Source: Nitrospira sp. (lineage in GTDB: Bacteria > Nitrospirota > Nitrospiria > Nitrospirales > Nitrospiraceae). From it: a stretch of 64,000 nt of DNA. The stretch covers positions 310,001-374,000 of the forward strand of contig JAURZE010000022.1 of assembly GCA_030653545.1 (NCBI GenBank), written 5' to 3'. The notes beneath the pieces were generated by a model. It had not been told where the DNA came from. It searched no databases and saw only the letters and a program-made list of their open reading frames with translations. A program made the position numbers and the translations under genes. This document shows positions 34,882-44,007 of this stretch, in pieces; the first letter of the stretch is position 1; every line of letters starts with the position of its first letter.

Positions 34882-35973
34882 GTGATTCTACGAACACTAC
34901 TCGACCGATATATTTTCACAGAACTCCTCGCCCCGTTCGGGCTGAGCCTGGGGGCGTTGTGCTTCGTGATGCTCACGCGAGAGCTGCTGCGTCTCGTCGA
35001 GCTCTTGGTGTCAAAAGGCGTCGGCCTCTGGTCGGTCTTGAAGGTCTTCGCGACCCTCCTCCCGTCGTTCCTGGTCCTGACGCTGCCCATCGCCGGCATT
35101 ATCGCCTCGATCACGGCCTTCGGACGCCTCTCCTTCGACAAGGAACTTGTGGCCATGCGGGCCGCGGGCCTGAGCCTCTATCGACTCACCCAGCCGGTCC
35201 TCTTGTTTGCCCTCTCGGTCTTTACCTTGACGCTCGTCCTCTCCCAATGGGGACAGCCGTGGAGTTCGGTGAATCTGAAGAAAGTCGCGCTCAACCTCCT
35301 TCGAGACCAACTGGTGCTGGCCCTGGAACGAGGCACGTTCAATGAACCTGTTCCCAAATTAGTGATCTATATTCCGGATAGCGGATCCGGGCAGGCGACA
35401 TCCGGCATCTTCATATCGGACGAGCGCAGCCCTGATGAGCCTCGCATTATCGTGGCCGATGACTTTCAGGTCCTCATGGATCCTGAGCATGAACAGGTCG
35501 CACTTCGACTCGTGAACGGCGTCATTCATAGCCAGCCGGATGTCGTCGATCAATATCAACAGGTCTCGTTTACCAGTTACGACCTGAAGATGAGCCTGAA
35601 CCAAAGCGGGTATGCCACGACTGAAGAGCGTCCGACCTACGCTTCGATTCAAGCCCAACTGACTGCCAGCCAAGGGAAGGACACGCAAGCCTTGCGTCGC
35701 CTGATGGAGTACTACAAAGACTTGGCCTTTCCGACCGCCTCGCTGGTGTTCTGCTTACTGGGCGTCCCGGTCGGCATTGTCTCCAAGCGATCGGGACGGA
35801 TGGGCGGATTCGCCGTCGGCGTGCTGATCGTCGTCGCCTACTATATTTTGAATATCGCCTGCGAATTCCTCGTCACCACGCTCTGGATCTCCCCGTTTGC
35901 CGGCGCCTGGATGCCGAATGGATTATTTACGCTCCTCACCGCCTGGCTGTTCTGGAAAATGAGCTACGAATAA
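34882..35973 (+). CDS. lptF: LPS export ABC transporter permease LptF
   Basis: The 363-residue membrane protein has the LptF/LptG layout: three N-terminal transmembrane segments (TELLAPFGLSLGALCFVML, SFLVLTLPIAGIIASITAF and one near LLFALSVFTLTLVL), a periplasmic beta-jellyroll region (about 130-270), then three more. With LptG and the ATPase LptB it extracts LPS from the inner membrane. The start is GTG, 30 nt from the promoter. lptG follows after 5 nt. Confidence 0.92.
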   Translation: MILRTLLDRYIFTELLAPFGLSLGALCFVMLTRELLRLVELLVSKGVGLWSVLKVFATLLPSFLVLTLPIAGIIASITAFGRLSFDKELVAMRAAGLSLYRLTQPVLLFALSVFTLTLVLSQWGQPWSSVNLKKVALNLLRDQLVLALERGTFNEPVPKLVIYIPDSGSGQATSGIFISDERSPDEPRIIVADDFQVLMDPEHEQVALRLVNGVIHSQPDVVDQYQQVSFTSYDLKMSLNQSGYATTEERPTYASIQAQLTASQGKDTQALRRLMEYYKDLAFPTASLVFCLLGVPVGIVSKRSGRMGGFAVGVLIVVAYYILNIACEFLVTTLWISPFAGAWMPNGLFTLLTAWLFWKMSYE

Positions 35974-35978
35974 GCCCG

Positions 35979-37070
35979 ATGACGATTCTCTTTCGCTATA
36001 TTCTTCGCGAGTACGCCAAGATCTTCCTGATGTGCTTTTCAGGGCTGATGACGATCTATCTCGTGATCGACTTTTTCGAAAAAGTCCGCCGCTTTCTCAA
36101 GTTCGACGCCAACATGGTCGACGTCCTGACCTATTTTGTCCTGAAGACTCCTGCGATATCGTTTCAGATCACCCCGCTGGCGATCCTCATGGCGACGCTC
36201 CTGACGCTGGGACTCCTCGCACGCAACAATGAGATTACCGCCATGCGAAGTTGCGGGATCAGCTTGACCTGGATTGCCTCCCCCTTCCTCATTTTCGCCG
36301 CGTGCATTTCCTTGATTCTGTTGAGCTTCAGCTCAACGGTGATTCCGCTGGCCTTAGAAAAAGCCGAGGAGATCAGGCTCATCCGCATCGAAAAGAAGCC
36401 GGCCCCCATGGCGGTCAAAGCGCCTCGCCCCTGGATCCGCATGGGATCGGACAGCCTGATGCACGTCGCAGAGGTCGAGATCGGCGGAGCTGTTCTCCAT
36501 CGGGTGCATCTCTACCATTTTCAAAACGGGTTTCGATTGGACCGCATGACGGAAGCCGCGACTGCGACCTATACCCCGGACGGATGGATGCTTCAGAACG
36601 GAAACCAGCGGCGGTTCCACCCGGACGGATCGGTGGCGCTCGTTCAATTCGGACAGCAACCGGTGGAGTTGTCGCTGATTCCCGACGACTTTTCGACCTG
36701 GCTGGCCGGAGATTCCGAAACGATGACCATCAGAGATATTCGTGGATACATGAGCCGCTTCAAGAACGAAGGCAGTTCATTTGCCCGCCTGCTGACCGAC
36801 TATTATGGGCGTCTCGCCTTTCCCTTCGTCGCGGTCATCATGGTCATCGTGGGCATTGCCCTCAGCCTCCGGCGAAGCGGCGTCCGCGGCGGCACCATGG
36901 CGGTTGGAATTGGCCAGGCCTTCGTGGTGGGATTCTGTTATTGGACGACACATTCCATTGCGATCGCCCTCGGACGAGGCGGGCTGCTCGCCCCCATGCT
37001 GGCCGGATGGATCGCCAATTTGCTCTTTGCGAGCTTTGGCCTCTACCTCCTGCTCAAAGTACGCTACTGA
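35979..37070 (+). CDS. lptG: LPS export ABC transporter permease LptG
   Basis: The 363-residue protein is the partner of LptF, with the same six-helix plan and periplasmic beta region. It opens with FRYILREYAKIFLMCFSGLMTIYLVIDFFEK, and the closing segments around RSGVRGGTMAVGIGQAFVV are typical. Identical length and the 5-nt spacing to lptF support a pair from one duplication. Together with lpxD downstream it makes this an LPS operon. Confidence 0.92.
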   Translation: MTILFRYILREYAKIFLMCFSGLMTIYLVIDFFEKVRRFLKFDANMVDVLTYFVLKTPAISFQITPLAILMATLLTLGLLARNNEITAMRSCGISLTWIASPFLIFAACISLILLSFSSTVIPLALEKAEEIRLIRIEKKPAPMAVKAPRPWIRMGSDSLMHVAEVEIGGAVLHRVHLYHFQNGFRLDRMTEAATATYTPDGWMLQNGNQRRFHPDGSVALVQFGQQPVELSLIPDDFSTWLAGDSETMTIRDIRGYMSRFKNEGSSFARLLTDYYGRLAFPFVAVIMVIVGIALSLRRSGVRGGTMAVGIGQAFVVGFCYWTTHSIAIALGRGGLLAPMLAGWIANLLFASFGLYLLLKVRY

Positions 37071-37139
37071 CACCGGTTGACTGCACGCAGACCTTCCGGT
37101 AAGTAGTGACCGAACCTGTGTGAAGAAGGAGTATGACGC

Positions 37140-38396
37140 GTGGCTAGTCGGGTCGTAATTACTGGCCTGGGGGTGGTATCGCCGATCGGCATCGGCGTGA
37201 GCACCTTCTGGAAATCGGCCATGGCGGGACAGTCGGGCATTTCGGCGATTACCTCCTTCGACCCGTTTCCCATGGATGGCTACCGGTCGAAGGTCGCCGG
37301 ACAAATCAGGAATTTCTCCCCTGAACAGCACATCGGCTCCTCGCTTGGCGACCGCGTCGATCGGTACGCGCAGTTTGCCCTTGCGGCAAGCCGCGAGGCG
37401 CTGTCCGATTCAGGCATGCAAATGGAGAAGGAATCCCCCCATCGCGTCGGCGTCATTGTCGGAGCCGGTATGGGCGGCATGGTGATGGGCGAACGGGAAA
37501 TTACGCAACTCTATCTGCATCAGAAGCCGCACCGCGTTCATCCCAACTTTATCCCCGTCATCACGCTGAATTCCGCGTCCGGAATTGTCGCGATGGCCAC
37601 CGGCGCGAAAGGGCCCAACTTTACGATTTCAACAGCCTGCTCATCCAGCGCCCATGCGCTCGGCCAGGCCTGGTACTGCATTCGAACCGGACAAGCCGAT
37701 GCGGTCATCGTCGTCGGAGCCGATGCGAGCATTACCCCGCTCGTCTTCGCAGGGTTTTGTTCGCTGCGCGCGCTTTCCAGCAAATTCAACGACCAACCGG
37801 AGCGGGCCTCCCGCCCGTTCGACCGGAACCGGGACGGATTCGTGATGGGAGAAGGCGCCGGCGCGCTGATCGTGGAATCGCTTGCCCATGCCAAGAAGCG
37901 CAAAGCCCGCGTCTACGCTGAACTCGCCGGCTATGCCGCGACGAGCGAAGCCTATCATATGGTCATCCCCCGTGAAGACGGAGAGGAAGTCGCCACCACG
38001 ATGAAGCTGGCGTTGAAGGCCGCTGATGTCAGCCCGTCGGAAGTGGACTACATCAACGCCCACGCCACATCGACCAACATCGGCGATGCCGTCGAATCCA
38101 AAGCGATCAGAGCGCTGTTTAAGCATCGCGCGGACAAAATCGCCATCAGCGCGACCAAGTCGCTGGTTGGCCATACCCTGGGTGCCGCCGGCGCGATCGG
38201 AGCCATCGCCACGACATTGGCCATTCATACGGGACACATCCATCCCACCGCCAATTATGACGATCCTGACCCTGACTGCCGGCTGGGCGGCCTCAGCCGC
38301 GATCCCCAAGAGAAAAAGATTCGAGCCGCGCTCCTGAACGCGTTCGGCTTCGGCAGCAACAATGCTGCAGTCGTCTTGAAGCAATTTCGTGCCTAA
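37140..38396 (+). CDS. fabF: Beta-ketoacyl-ACP synthase II
   Basis: The 418-residue condensing enzyme has the active-site Cys in STACSSSAHALG (Cys167), His in NAHATSTNIGD and His in VGHTLGAAGAIG. It lengthens acyl-ACP in fatty acid synthesis. The GTG start follows GAAGGAG. The next gene encodes an ACP, and lptFG lie upstream. Since most genomes also carry a fab cluster elsewhere, this one may serve special acyl chains for LPS; that is inference. Confidence 0.94.
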   Translation: MASRVVITGLGVVSPIGIGVSTFWKSAMAGQSGISAITSFDPFPMDGYRSKVAGQIRNFSPEQHIGSSLGDRVDRYAQFALAASREALSDSGMQMEKESPHRVGVIVGAGMGGMVMGEREITQLYLHQKPHRVHPNFIPVITLNSASGIVAMATGAKGPNFTISTACSSSAHALGQAWYCIRTGQADAVIVVGADASITPLVFAGFCSLRALSSKFNDQPERASRPFDRNRDGFVMGEGAGALIVESLAHAKKRKARVYAELAGYAATSEAYHMVIPREDGEEVATTMKLALKAADVSPSEVDYINAHATSTNIGDAVESKAIRALFKHRADKIAISATKSLVGHTLGAAGAIGAIATTLAIHTGHIHPTANYDDPDPDCRLGGLSRDPQEKKIRAALLNAFGFGSNNAAVVLKQFRA

Positions 38397-38423
38397 GCGA
38401 CTCCGACCAAGAGGAATGACACC

Positions 38424-38753
38424 ATGGCTGACCGAGTGATCGTCGAGAAGATTATCCAGGCTCTTTCAGAATATCTCAAACGAGACGCCAGCACCATCAA
38501 AGCCCCGCACCATCTTCGCGATGACCTCGGCCTGGATTCCATGGCGGTGATTGAATTGCTCTACAAGATCGAAGAAACGTTCGACCTTCAAATCCCCGAC
38601 CAGGACCTGGTCGGCCTGGCCACCGTTGGCTCGGTCGCTTCCTACGTCGAAGGACGTCTGGCACCGGCAAAGCCGGCCGCCAAGCCGGCCGCCAAGAAGG
38701 CATCCAAGCCAACAGCGACGAAGTCGCCCACAAAAGGAAAGACGAAGTCATGA
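38424..38753 (+). CDS. Acyl carrier protein with basic C-terminal tail
   Basis: Residues 1-80 form an ACP with the phosphopantetheine site DSM (Ser39, in [14 protein letters not shown]). From about residue 80 comes a 29-residue tail of lysine, alanine, proline and threonine ([16 protein letters not shown] and onward). Standard ACPs are about 78 residues and acidic throughout, so this basic tail is unusual and may dock the ACP to a partner or membrane. Its ATGA overlap with lpxD shows co-translation. Confidence 0.88.
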   Translation: MADRVIVEKIIQALSEYLKRDASTIKAPHHLRDDLGLDSMAVIELLYKIEETFDLQIPDQDLVGLATVGSVASYVEGRLAPAKPAAKPAAKKASKPTATKSPTKGKTKS

Positions 38754-39847
38754 GCGCGCCCTCCCCCTCGATTACGCTGACGCTCAATCAGGTTCATCAG
38801 CTCGTCGGAGGGGAACTCCATGGAAATGGGACGACTCCCATTACGACAGTGGACAGCCTTCCGGATGCCACAGCCGAAGCCATCGCTTTCGTGAGCAGCG
38901 ACAAGGACTTAAAAATACCGGCCGGTATCAAGGCCGGCGCACTGCTCGCGCATCGTCACCTGCCGGAGTTGTCGATCCCCCACATCGTCGTGACGAATCC
39001 CAAGCTTGCCTGGGCCCGCGTGGCTCAACGATTGACTCCGCCACCTCTCCCGCGTGGCATTGCCGCCGATCTCACCAGGGGCCAGGATGTCGAGATTGGA
39101 GCGGAGGTATCTATTTGGCCGTCTGTGACTCTTGGTGATCGCGCGAAAGTCGGCGCCCGCGTGACCCTCTATCCCGGCGTCTTTGTGGGATCCGGCTCCA
39201 CGATCGGAGACGATTCAATCCTCTACCCCAATGTCGTGATCCGCGAAGGGTGCTCTATCGGCGCCCGTGTCATCATTCATAGCGGAACCGTGGTAGGCTC
39301 AGATGGCTTTGGGTATGCGCAGGATCAGGGACGACACGTGAAGATTCCCCAGCTCGGCGGAGTGGCGATCGAAGACGATGTGGAAATCGGAGCCAACGTG
39401 ACGATCGACCGCGCGACCACGCGGATGAGACACACGCGCATTCAGACCGGAACGAAGGTGGATAATCTCGTTCAGATCGCCCACAACGTCACGATCGGCG
39501 CCCATTCCATCGTCGTCGCGCAGGTTGGCATTGCCGGGAGCACGACCATCGGACAGCATGTGATGATCGGGGGTCAGGCCGGATTGGCAGATCACATCAC
39601 GATTGGGGATCAGGTCATGATCGCCGCCCGAGCCGGAGTCAATCGGAGCCTTGAACCCAATCAGATCGTCTCTGGAGCGCCGGTCATGCCACACGAAACC
39701 TGGATGAAAGCACAAGCCGTCATTCCCAGACTTCCGGAGCTCCGCCAGCTGGTAAGGAGCCTGGAACAGCGTGTGGCAACACTGGAAACCCAGCTTGCCC
39801 AGACAGCCCGCCCGTCAAAGAAGCCGTCGGCACGCGCCCGCAAGTAG
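38750..39847 (+). CDS. lpxD: UDP-3-O-acylglucosamine N-acyltransferase
   Basis: The 365-residue protein has an N-terminal uridine-binding domain (to about residue 110), then a left-handed beta helix of hexapeptide repeats (for example [23 protein letters not shown]), and a C-terminal helix. The His of the active site is in [16 protein letters not shown]. It transfers the second acyl chain in lipid A synthesis. The upstream ACP gene overlaps it by 4 nt and may be its acyl donor. Confidence 0.95.
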   Translation: MSAPSPSITLTLNQVHQLVGGELHGNGTTPITTVDSLPDATAEAIAFVSSDKDLKIPAGIKAGALLAHRHLPELSIPHIVVTNPKLAWARVAQRLTPPPLPRGIAADLTRGQDVEIGAEVSIWPSVTLGDRAKVGARVTLYPGVFVGSGSTIGDDSILYPNVVIREGCSIGARVIIHSGTVVGSDGFGYAQDQGRHVKIPQLGGVAIEDDVEIGANVTIDRATTRMRHTRIQTGTKVDNLVQIAHNVTIGAHSIVVAQVGIAGSTTIGQHVMIGGQAGLADHITIGDQVMIAARAGVNRSLEPNQIVSGAPVMPHETWMKAQAVIPRLPELRQLVRSLEQRVATLETQLAQTARPSKKPSARARK

Positions 39848-39891
39848 CCTCTGTTGATTCGGACTTGTCTAATTACCTTTTCAGTATCCTG

Positions 39892-40416
39892 CTAGACGCG
39901 GCCCCGCCAGAAAAACAACCGCGCCCAATAGAACCCGGCCCATGGCAAGAGAATGGCGGGAACAATCGAGACCTGTCCGATTGACAGCGCGAGCCACGAC
40001 CCTCCAAGCATGACCCCTACACCGAGCATATACGCCATCGGGATCAACGAACGGCCCGGATGCTCCAAGGCAGGCGGTTCAGGAACTTTGGCCCCCTTCT
40101 TACTCTGCTTGGCCGTAGCCACGCGTATACGAGCTGCCAGGACCTCTGGAAACGATCGCAAGAGATAGGAATGGTAGAGAGACTGGGCAAACCCCAGCGC
40201 CGCACCCAATGCAATGAGCCCCGTGCTCTGAAGGAAGGTTCCCCAGGTATACTGATCGGTGGCAAACAGTTGATACCCTAGTCCTGCGACTCCACCGAGC
40301 ATACTGACCAAACCGACCAACCCAGAAGGAATGAGAATGTAGGTCTTGACGTAGTCATGCGCGTGTTTCGTAACTTGCTCCGGCCGTTGTACAGTAATCA
40401 GCTTGGGCACAATCAC
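39892..40416 (-). CDS. Membrane protein of unknown function
   Basis: The 174-residue product has about four transmembrane helices (ILIPSGLVGLVSMLGGVAG, TGLIALGAALGFAQSLYH, MAYMLGVGVMLGGSWLALSI and VPAILLPWAGFYWARLFFW). A basic loop follows the second (AARIRVATAKQSKKGAK). No family is recognised. It is convergent with lpxD. Confidence 0.68.
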   Translation of the reverse strand: MIVPKLITVQRPEQVTKHAHDYVKTYILIPSGLVGLVSMLGGVAGLGYQLFATDQYTWGTFLQSTGLIALGAALGFAQSLYHSYLLRSFPEVLAARIRVATAKQSKKGAKVPEPPALEHPGRSLIPMAYMLGVGVMLGGSWLALSIGQVSIVPAILLPWAGFYWARLFFWRGRV

Positions 40417-40981
40417 CTCATTCGATGAGACACAGATCCGATACCATCAGCAACATTTCTAAGCCCCCGCCACGACAACTGCCCCCTCTGAAGAGCCGCA
40501 GCGGCACAAGAAGGGATCATCTGAGTGCAGCGCGGTATTTATCGCGACAGGCTTGTCGTTCTTCTTCTAACATTCATGATCAGCAGGATCAACGTCCCCT
40601 TTTCACGTCTGAACGGCCAAACCTCCCTGTCCGCTTAGCGGACTATGCCAATCGATCGGTTTCCCCTCTCCCGGTATCACGATCCGCCCTTCATCGCGGC
40701 ATACTCCAGCCTACAGCGGCATTCAGAAGACCACCCGCGAAACAGGAGAGTCGCATGTCCACAAAATCTGTGTGTGACCTGTGGATATCCATGTGGATGA
40801 TAGGCCAACCAGCATCACAGGTGCCACCGCCACCTCAATGCCTATTGTTTAGGCACGAGTTCTTCATTGATATCAAATTGATAGGCAGCGTCCGCTCGTG
40901 GCAATGCCCCACCACTAGCCATAGAGCTAGTTCGTGATATCAATACGTTGCGAGTTCGCAAAATGAGCGTGGAATGAAATT
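40417..40981. other. Noncoding interval with inverted repeats
   Basis: These 565 nt hold no gene that I can support. Near the right end are several inverted elements: GCCTA-N5-TAGGC near 40840, TTGATATCAA near 40870 with TGATATCAA again near 40935, and ACTAGC/GCTAGT near 40914-40931. The last may terminate the minus-strand chemosensory operon that ends at 40982. Three GTGGAT/TCCACA words cluster near 40757-40800 and resemble weak DnaA boxes. Confidence 0.45.
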
Positions 40982-43060
40982 TCAGGCGGGAAGGATTTCT
41001 TCGATAGTGGCTCGCTCAAGACGTCCAAGATTCACCCATTGCTCAGCCATGGGGACTAACGTCTTCAAGCGCAGTTCTAGAGCTTCGAGGCGAATGGGTA
41101 ACGATGTCACCTTTCGGTACGCCGTGACCGTCAAGAAGGACTTCAAACCTTGGAGAAACATCATGATGGTCATCGCCTGAACCAATTTCGCCTGATCATG
41201 CAAGAACTCGACATGGTCAAGAATGGGATCAAGCTGAGACGCCGTGACGAAACTGGCGGCCTGCGCCCGAAGCGATGCAAGCGCCTCCGTCATTTTCGGG
41301 ACACGCAAGTGAACGGCCTGAAGAAACTCATTATCCTGCCGGTCCAAGTCGCGAAGGATACGCTCGATCGTAGCCACATCGACCGGCTGTTCGGCCTCAC
41401 CCACTTCTTCGGCACGATGGATCACCGCTTCCAACATATCGCGGGCCGGCTGCATCGATCTCGATCGAGCCTTCTGGAGCTCACGTAACGCACTTAATAA
41501 CGGGAGCGAGGACCATTCGCTGCTCGGTCCGCTGGGATGGAGGTCAGGCGTGGCCGGCTCCGCAGATTCGACAGCACCCGTCTCATCCGCATGCACCACG
41601 GGCGCTTCCCCGGGGCCGAATATCCGTTCATCTCCCGCTACGCTCTGGGACGGAACGGATGCCAACTGCCGGACCGCGGCAACGACACGATTCAAGCCGT
41701 GGTGTAGCTGACGCAACGACTCGGAAGCAACGGCCGTCTCTGCTCCACCGACGTCACGAAGCGCGGGCAACAGGTTCGTCGCCATCGATTCAATCTCATC
41801 AAGGTGCACCGTGCCCGCAGACTTCGCCAGATTCGTAATGCCGTTAAGGACAATCCCGTAAACATGCGAACGAACTGGCCCCTCTTTATCGGCACTGAGC
41901 CGTGCGAGCGCCGATTGAATTTGCGCCAGCCACTCATGCGCCTCTAGCGCAAATAAGCCCACGACTTCCTTGTCAAAGCCGGCGTCATCCTGACCCGGCG
42001 TCTCCGCAACGGCCTCTTGACCAGGGACAGCTTCAGATTTTCCCCCGACCACCGCGCCAGGATGCCGCGCATGTTCCACGACGCCTTGAATGGCAGTCGC
42101 AATGGCGTCCAGGCTCTCTAGAAGCGACGTAAACTGATCAGACGCCGCCCCCGGCACGGCCACGCTCGGAACCTCAGGCGAAAAGGTAAGACGACCGACC
42201 ACGGGAGCCTTGAGCGCTTCGATAATGCTCACCAGAGGAGTCAAACTAAGATTGATGTGCCGACTCTCGACGTGACCCGCCTCTCCCGATTCATCGACCT
42301 CCACGATCGGCCGTAACGGGTACTGCACATTCACTCCCACCACTATCCCGGTTTCTCCGGTCGTCAGTCGGACGGTGGTGCCGAGCGGGTACACCGACAG
42401 CTGCTCGACCAGCGCTTTGGTCATCTCCCGAGGAAACGTGGCTCGCTCTGCCACCAGCAACTCTTTGATCGCCTCATGCGGAAAAAGCCTGGGGCGATAC
42501 GGCCGTTCGCTGATCATCGCATCAAACACATCGGAGACGCCGATGATCAGCGCCATCTCGCTGATTTGGCGCCCTTTCAACCGATTCGGATACCCCAATC
42601 CGTTGGTGCGCTCATGAGCCTGGCGAATCAATTCCGCCAACCAGGTGTAGTCAGGCCCCGATCGCTTGATCGCCTCGAACCCCAGTTCTGGATGCTGTTC
42701 GATCAACGTCCGTTCGTCCGCCGTCAGTCGGCCGGCTTTCGTAACGAGCGATTGAGGGACCGCAAACAATCCGATGTCGTGCACCAGCCCGGCCAGCGCC
42801 AGACGCTCCAATTCGCGTCCGTAGTATCCCAGTCCCATCCCCACCTTCGTCGACACGACGGCCACGTTCACGAGGTTGGTCAAGAGCGGCGATCCCGACG
42901 GACTGGAGAGCGCCATGACGATCAATTCATCGCTGCGCTTCAACGATGCGACCAGCGAGGCTGCTAAAGCCTCGAGTCGATCGAGCTGAATGGTCCGTTG
43001 GCTTTGTATGGCCGAGGCAACAAGAGTCAGCTCGGCTTCTGCGTCCCTATACCATGTCAT
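40982..43060 (-). CDS. HD-GYP domain protein with Hpt-like and novel C-terminal domains
   Basis: The 692-residue protein has an HD-GYP fold (HD at 94/95 in LVHDIG, HPELG, GLGYP near 154-158, SDVFDAMISERPYRP). Key metal or catalytic residues are altered: HDIGK is HDIGL, HHE is AHE, and the early His is Asn (LLTNLVNV). A beta domain, then an Hpt-like region (FDKEVVGLFALEAHEWL) lacking the phospho-His, and a C-terminal domain (GLKSFLTVTAY to IEEILPA) follow. The last two are shared with the protein at 44008-44946. It may sense or bind cyclic di-GMP but not degrade it. It is the last gene of the chemosensory run. Confidence 0.82.
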   Translation of the reverse strand: MTWYRDAEAELTLVASAIQSQRTIQLDRLEALAASLVASLKRSDELIVMALSSPSGSPLLTNLVNVAVVSTKVGMGLGYYGRELERLALAGLVHDIGLFAVPQSLVTKAGRLTADERTLIEQHPELGFEAIKRSGPDYTWLAELIRQAHERTNGLGYPNRLKGRQISEMALIIGVSDVFDAMISERPYRPRLFPHEAIKELLVAERATFPREMTKALVEQLSVYPLGTTVRLTTGETGIVVGVNVQYPLRPIVEVDESGEAGHVESRHINLSLTPLVSIIEALKAPVVGRLTFSPEVPSVAVPGAASDQFTSLLESLDAIATAIQGVVEHARHPGAVVGGKSEAVPGQEAVAETPGQDDAGFDKEVVGLFALEAHEWLAQIQSALARLSADKEGPVRSHVYGIVLNGITNLAKSAGTVHLDEIESMATNLLPALRDVGGAETAVASESLRQLHHGLNRVVAAVRQLASVPSQSVAGDERIFGPGEAPVVHADETGAVESAEPATPDLHPSGPSSEWSSLPLLSALRELQKARSRSMQPARDMLEAVIHRAEEVGEAEQPVDVATIERILRDLDRQDNEFLQAVHLRVPKMTEALASLRAQAASFVTASQLDPILDHVEFLHDQAKLVQAMTIMMFLQGLKSFLTVTAYRKVTSLPIRLEALELRLKTLVPMAEQWVNLGRLERATIEEILPA

Positions 43061-43102
43061 GGAAACCCGTTCTCCCCTTCTCCCCAACCCGATTTGGTCG
43101 GT

Positions 43103-43933
43103 TTAACGCGGATCTGCGACGTGCAAAACCAGCGTCTGATCGATGCAATCAACTTTCCCTTGCGCTCCGCTGAACAAGCAGAGATCGCAGAGCGCGTTAA
43201 TCAAGCGGCAGACGCCGCCCGTGTGTCGATAAATCGCTTCCACCGCATCCACGGTAAAGAGCCTCCGCGTGCACCCTGCCGCAGCCAATCGGCCCTGAAT
43301 ATAGGTCTGCGTTTCTTCGACGTCAAACCGCTCCAGATGATACCGAACCGCAATCCGTTGCATCAGTTGCGGAATACGCGCCACCCGTTCTCGAAGTTCC
43401 GGCTGGCCAAGCAACACGAGCGTCAACAGAAACCGATCGTTCATCTGGTAATTCATCAAGAGCCGAACCTCGTCAAAGATCCGATCCTCAAGGATGGTCT
43501 GAGCCTCGTCGATGACGAGGACCGTATCGAGTTCCTGCCTGGCGTTCGATAGCAAATGCTCATTCAGACGCCTCAGCTGCACCGCTTTTGATCCACCGAC
43601 CGGCAATCCGAATTGATAGAGAATCTCGCCAAGAAATTGCTTTTCCGGGAGAGAAGGGTTTGCCAGCAAGGCCACGTCGAATTTCGACCTCGGTAAATTG
43701 AGAATCAGCGCACGGCTCAGGAGGGTCTTCCCGCTTCCAATCTCGCCGGTCAACATCACGGCGCCCTTTCGAGCCTGAATCCCATACAAAATCCGTTGGC
43801 GCGCCTCCTCATGTTTCACCGAGGGGACATAAAAGCGCGGATCGGGAACATTCTCAAACGGCTGGGCCTGCAGCCCCCAATGCTGTTCGTACGTATACGA
43901 TTCGGGCTCAGCAATCAACACATCGGGCTCCAT
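43103..43933 (-). CDS. ExeA-like AAA ATPase
   Basis: The 276-residue protein begins with YEQHWGLQAQPFENVPDPRFY, the usual start of ExeA/GspA ATPases. It has Walker A in LTGEIGSGKT, Walker B in VLVIDEAQT and a sensor region VLLGQPELRERV. ExeA helps assemble secretin and type II or type IV pilus parts. This one lacks the membrane helix and peptidoglycan-binding domain of full ExeA. It is set between two Hpt-like genes of the chemosensory cluster, so it may drive a localised machine under chemosensory control. Confidence 0.88.
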   Translation of the reverse strand: MEPDVLIAEPESYTYEQHWGLQAQPFENVPDPRFYVPSVKHEEARQRILYGIQARKGAVMLTGEIGSGKTLLSRALILNLPRSKFDVALLANPSLPEKQFLGEILYQFGLPVGGSKAVQLRRLNEHLLSNARQELDTVLVIDEAQTILEDRIFDEVRLLMNYQMNDRFLLTLVLLGQPELRERVARIPQLMQRIAVRYHLERFDVEETQTYIQGRLAAAGCTRRLFTVDAVEAIYRHTGGVCRLINALCDLCLFSGAQGKVDCIDQTLVLHVADPR

Positions 43934-44007
43934 TCCATCTTCGCTTTGCGAAGGAACCGGTTTGGGGAAGATTCAATGGTCGGCGAAACACAGCGGCACG
44001 GGAACCG

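Noticed and set aside
40750-40805. Three TCCACA/GTGGAT words resembling DnaA boxes
   Set aside because: None matches the TTATCCACA consensus fully, and no dnaA, dnaN or gyr gene is near. I do not call a replication origin.
40425-40937. Open frame of 170 codons in the interval after 40417
   Set aside because: Low-quality composition, no domain, no ribosome site, and it crosses several inverted repeats.
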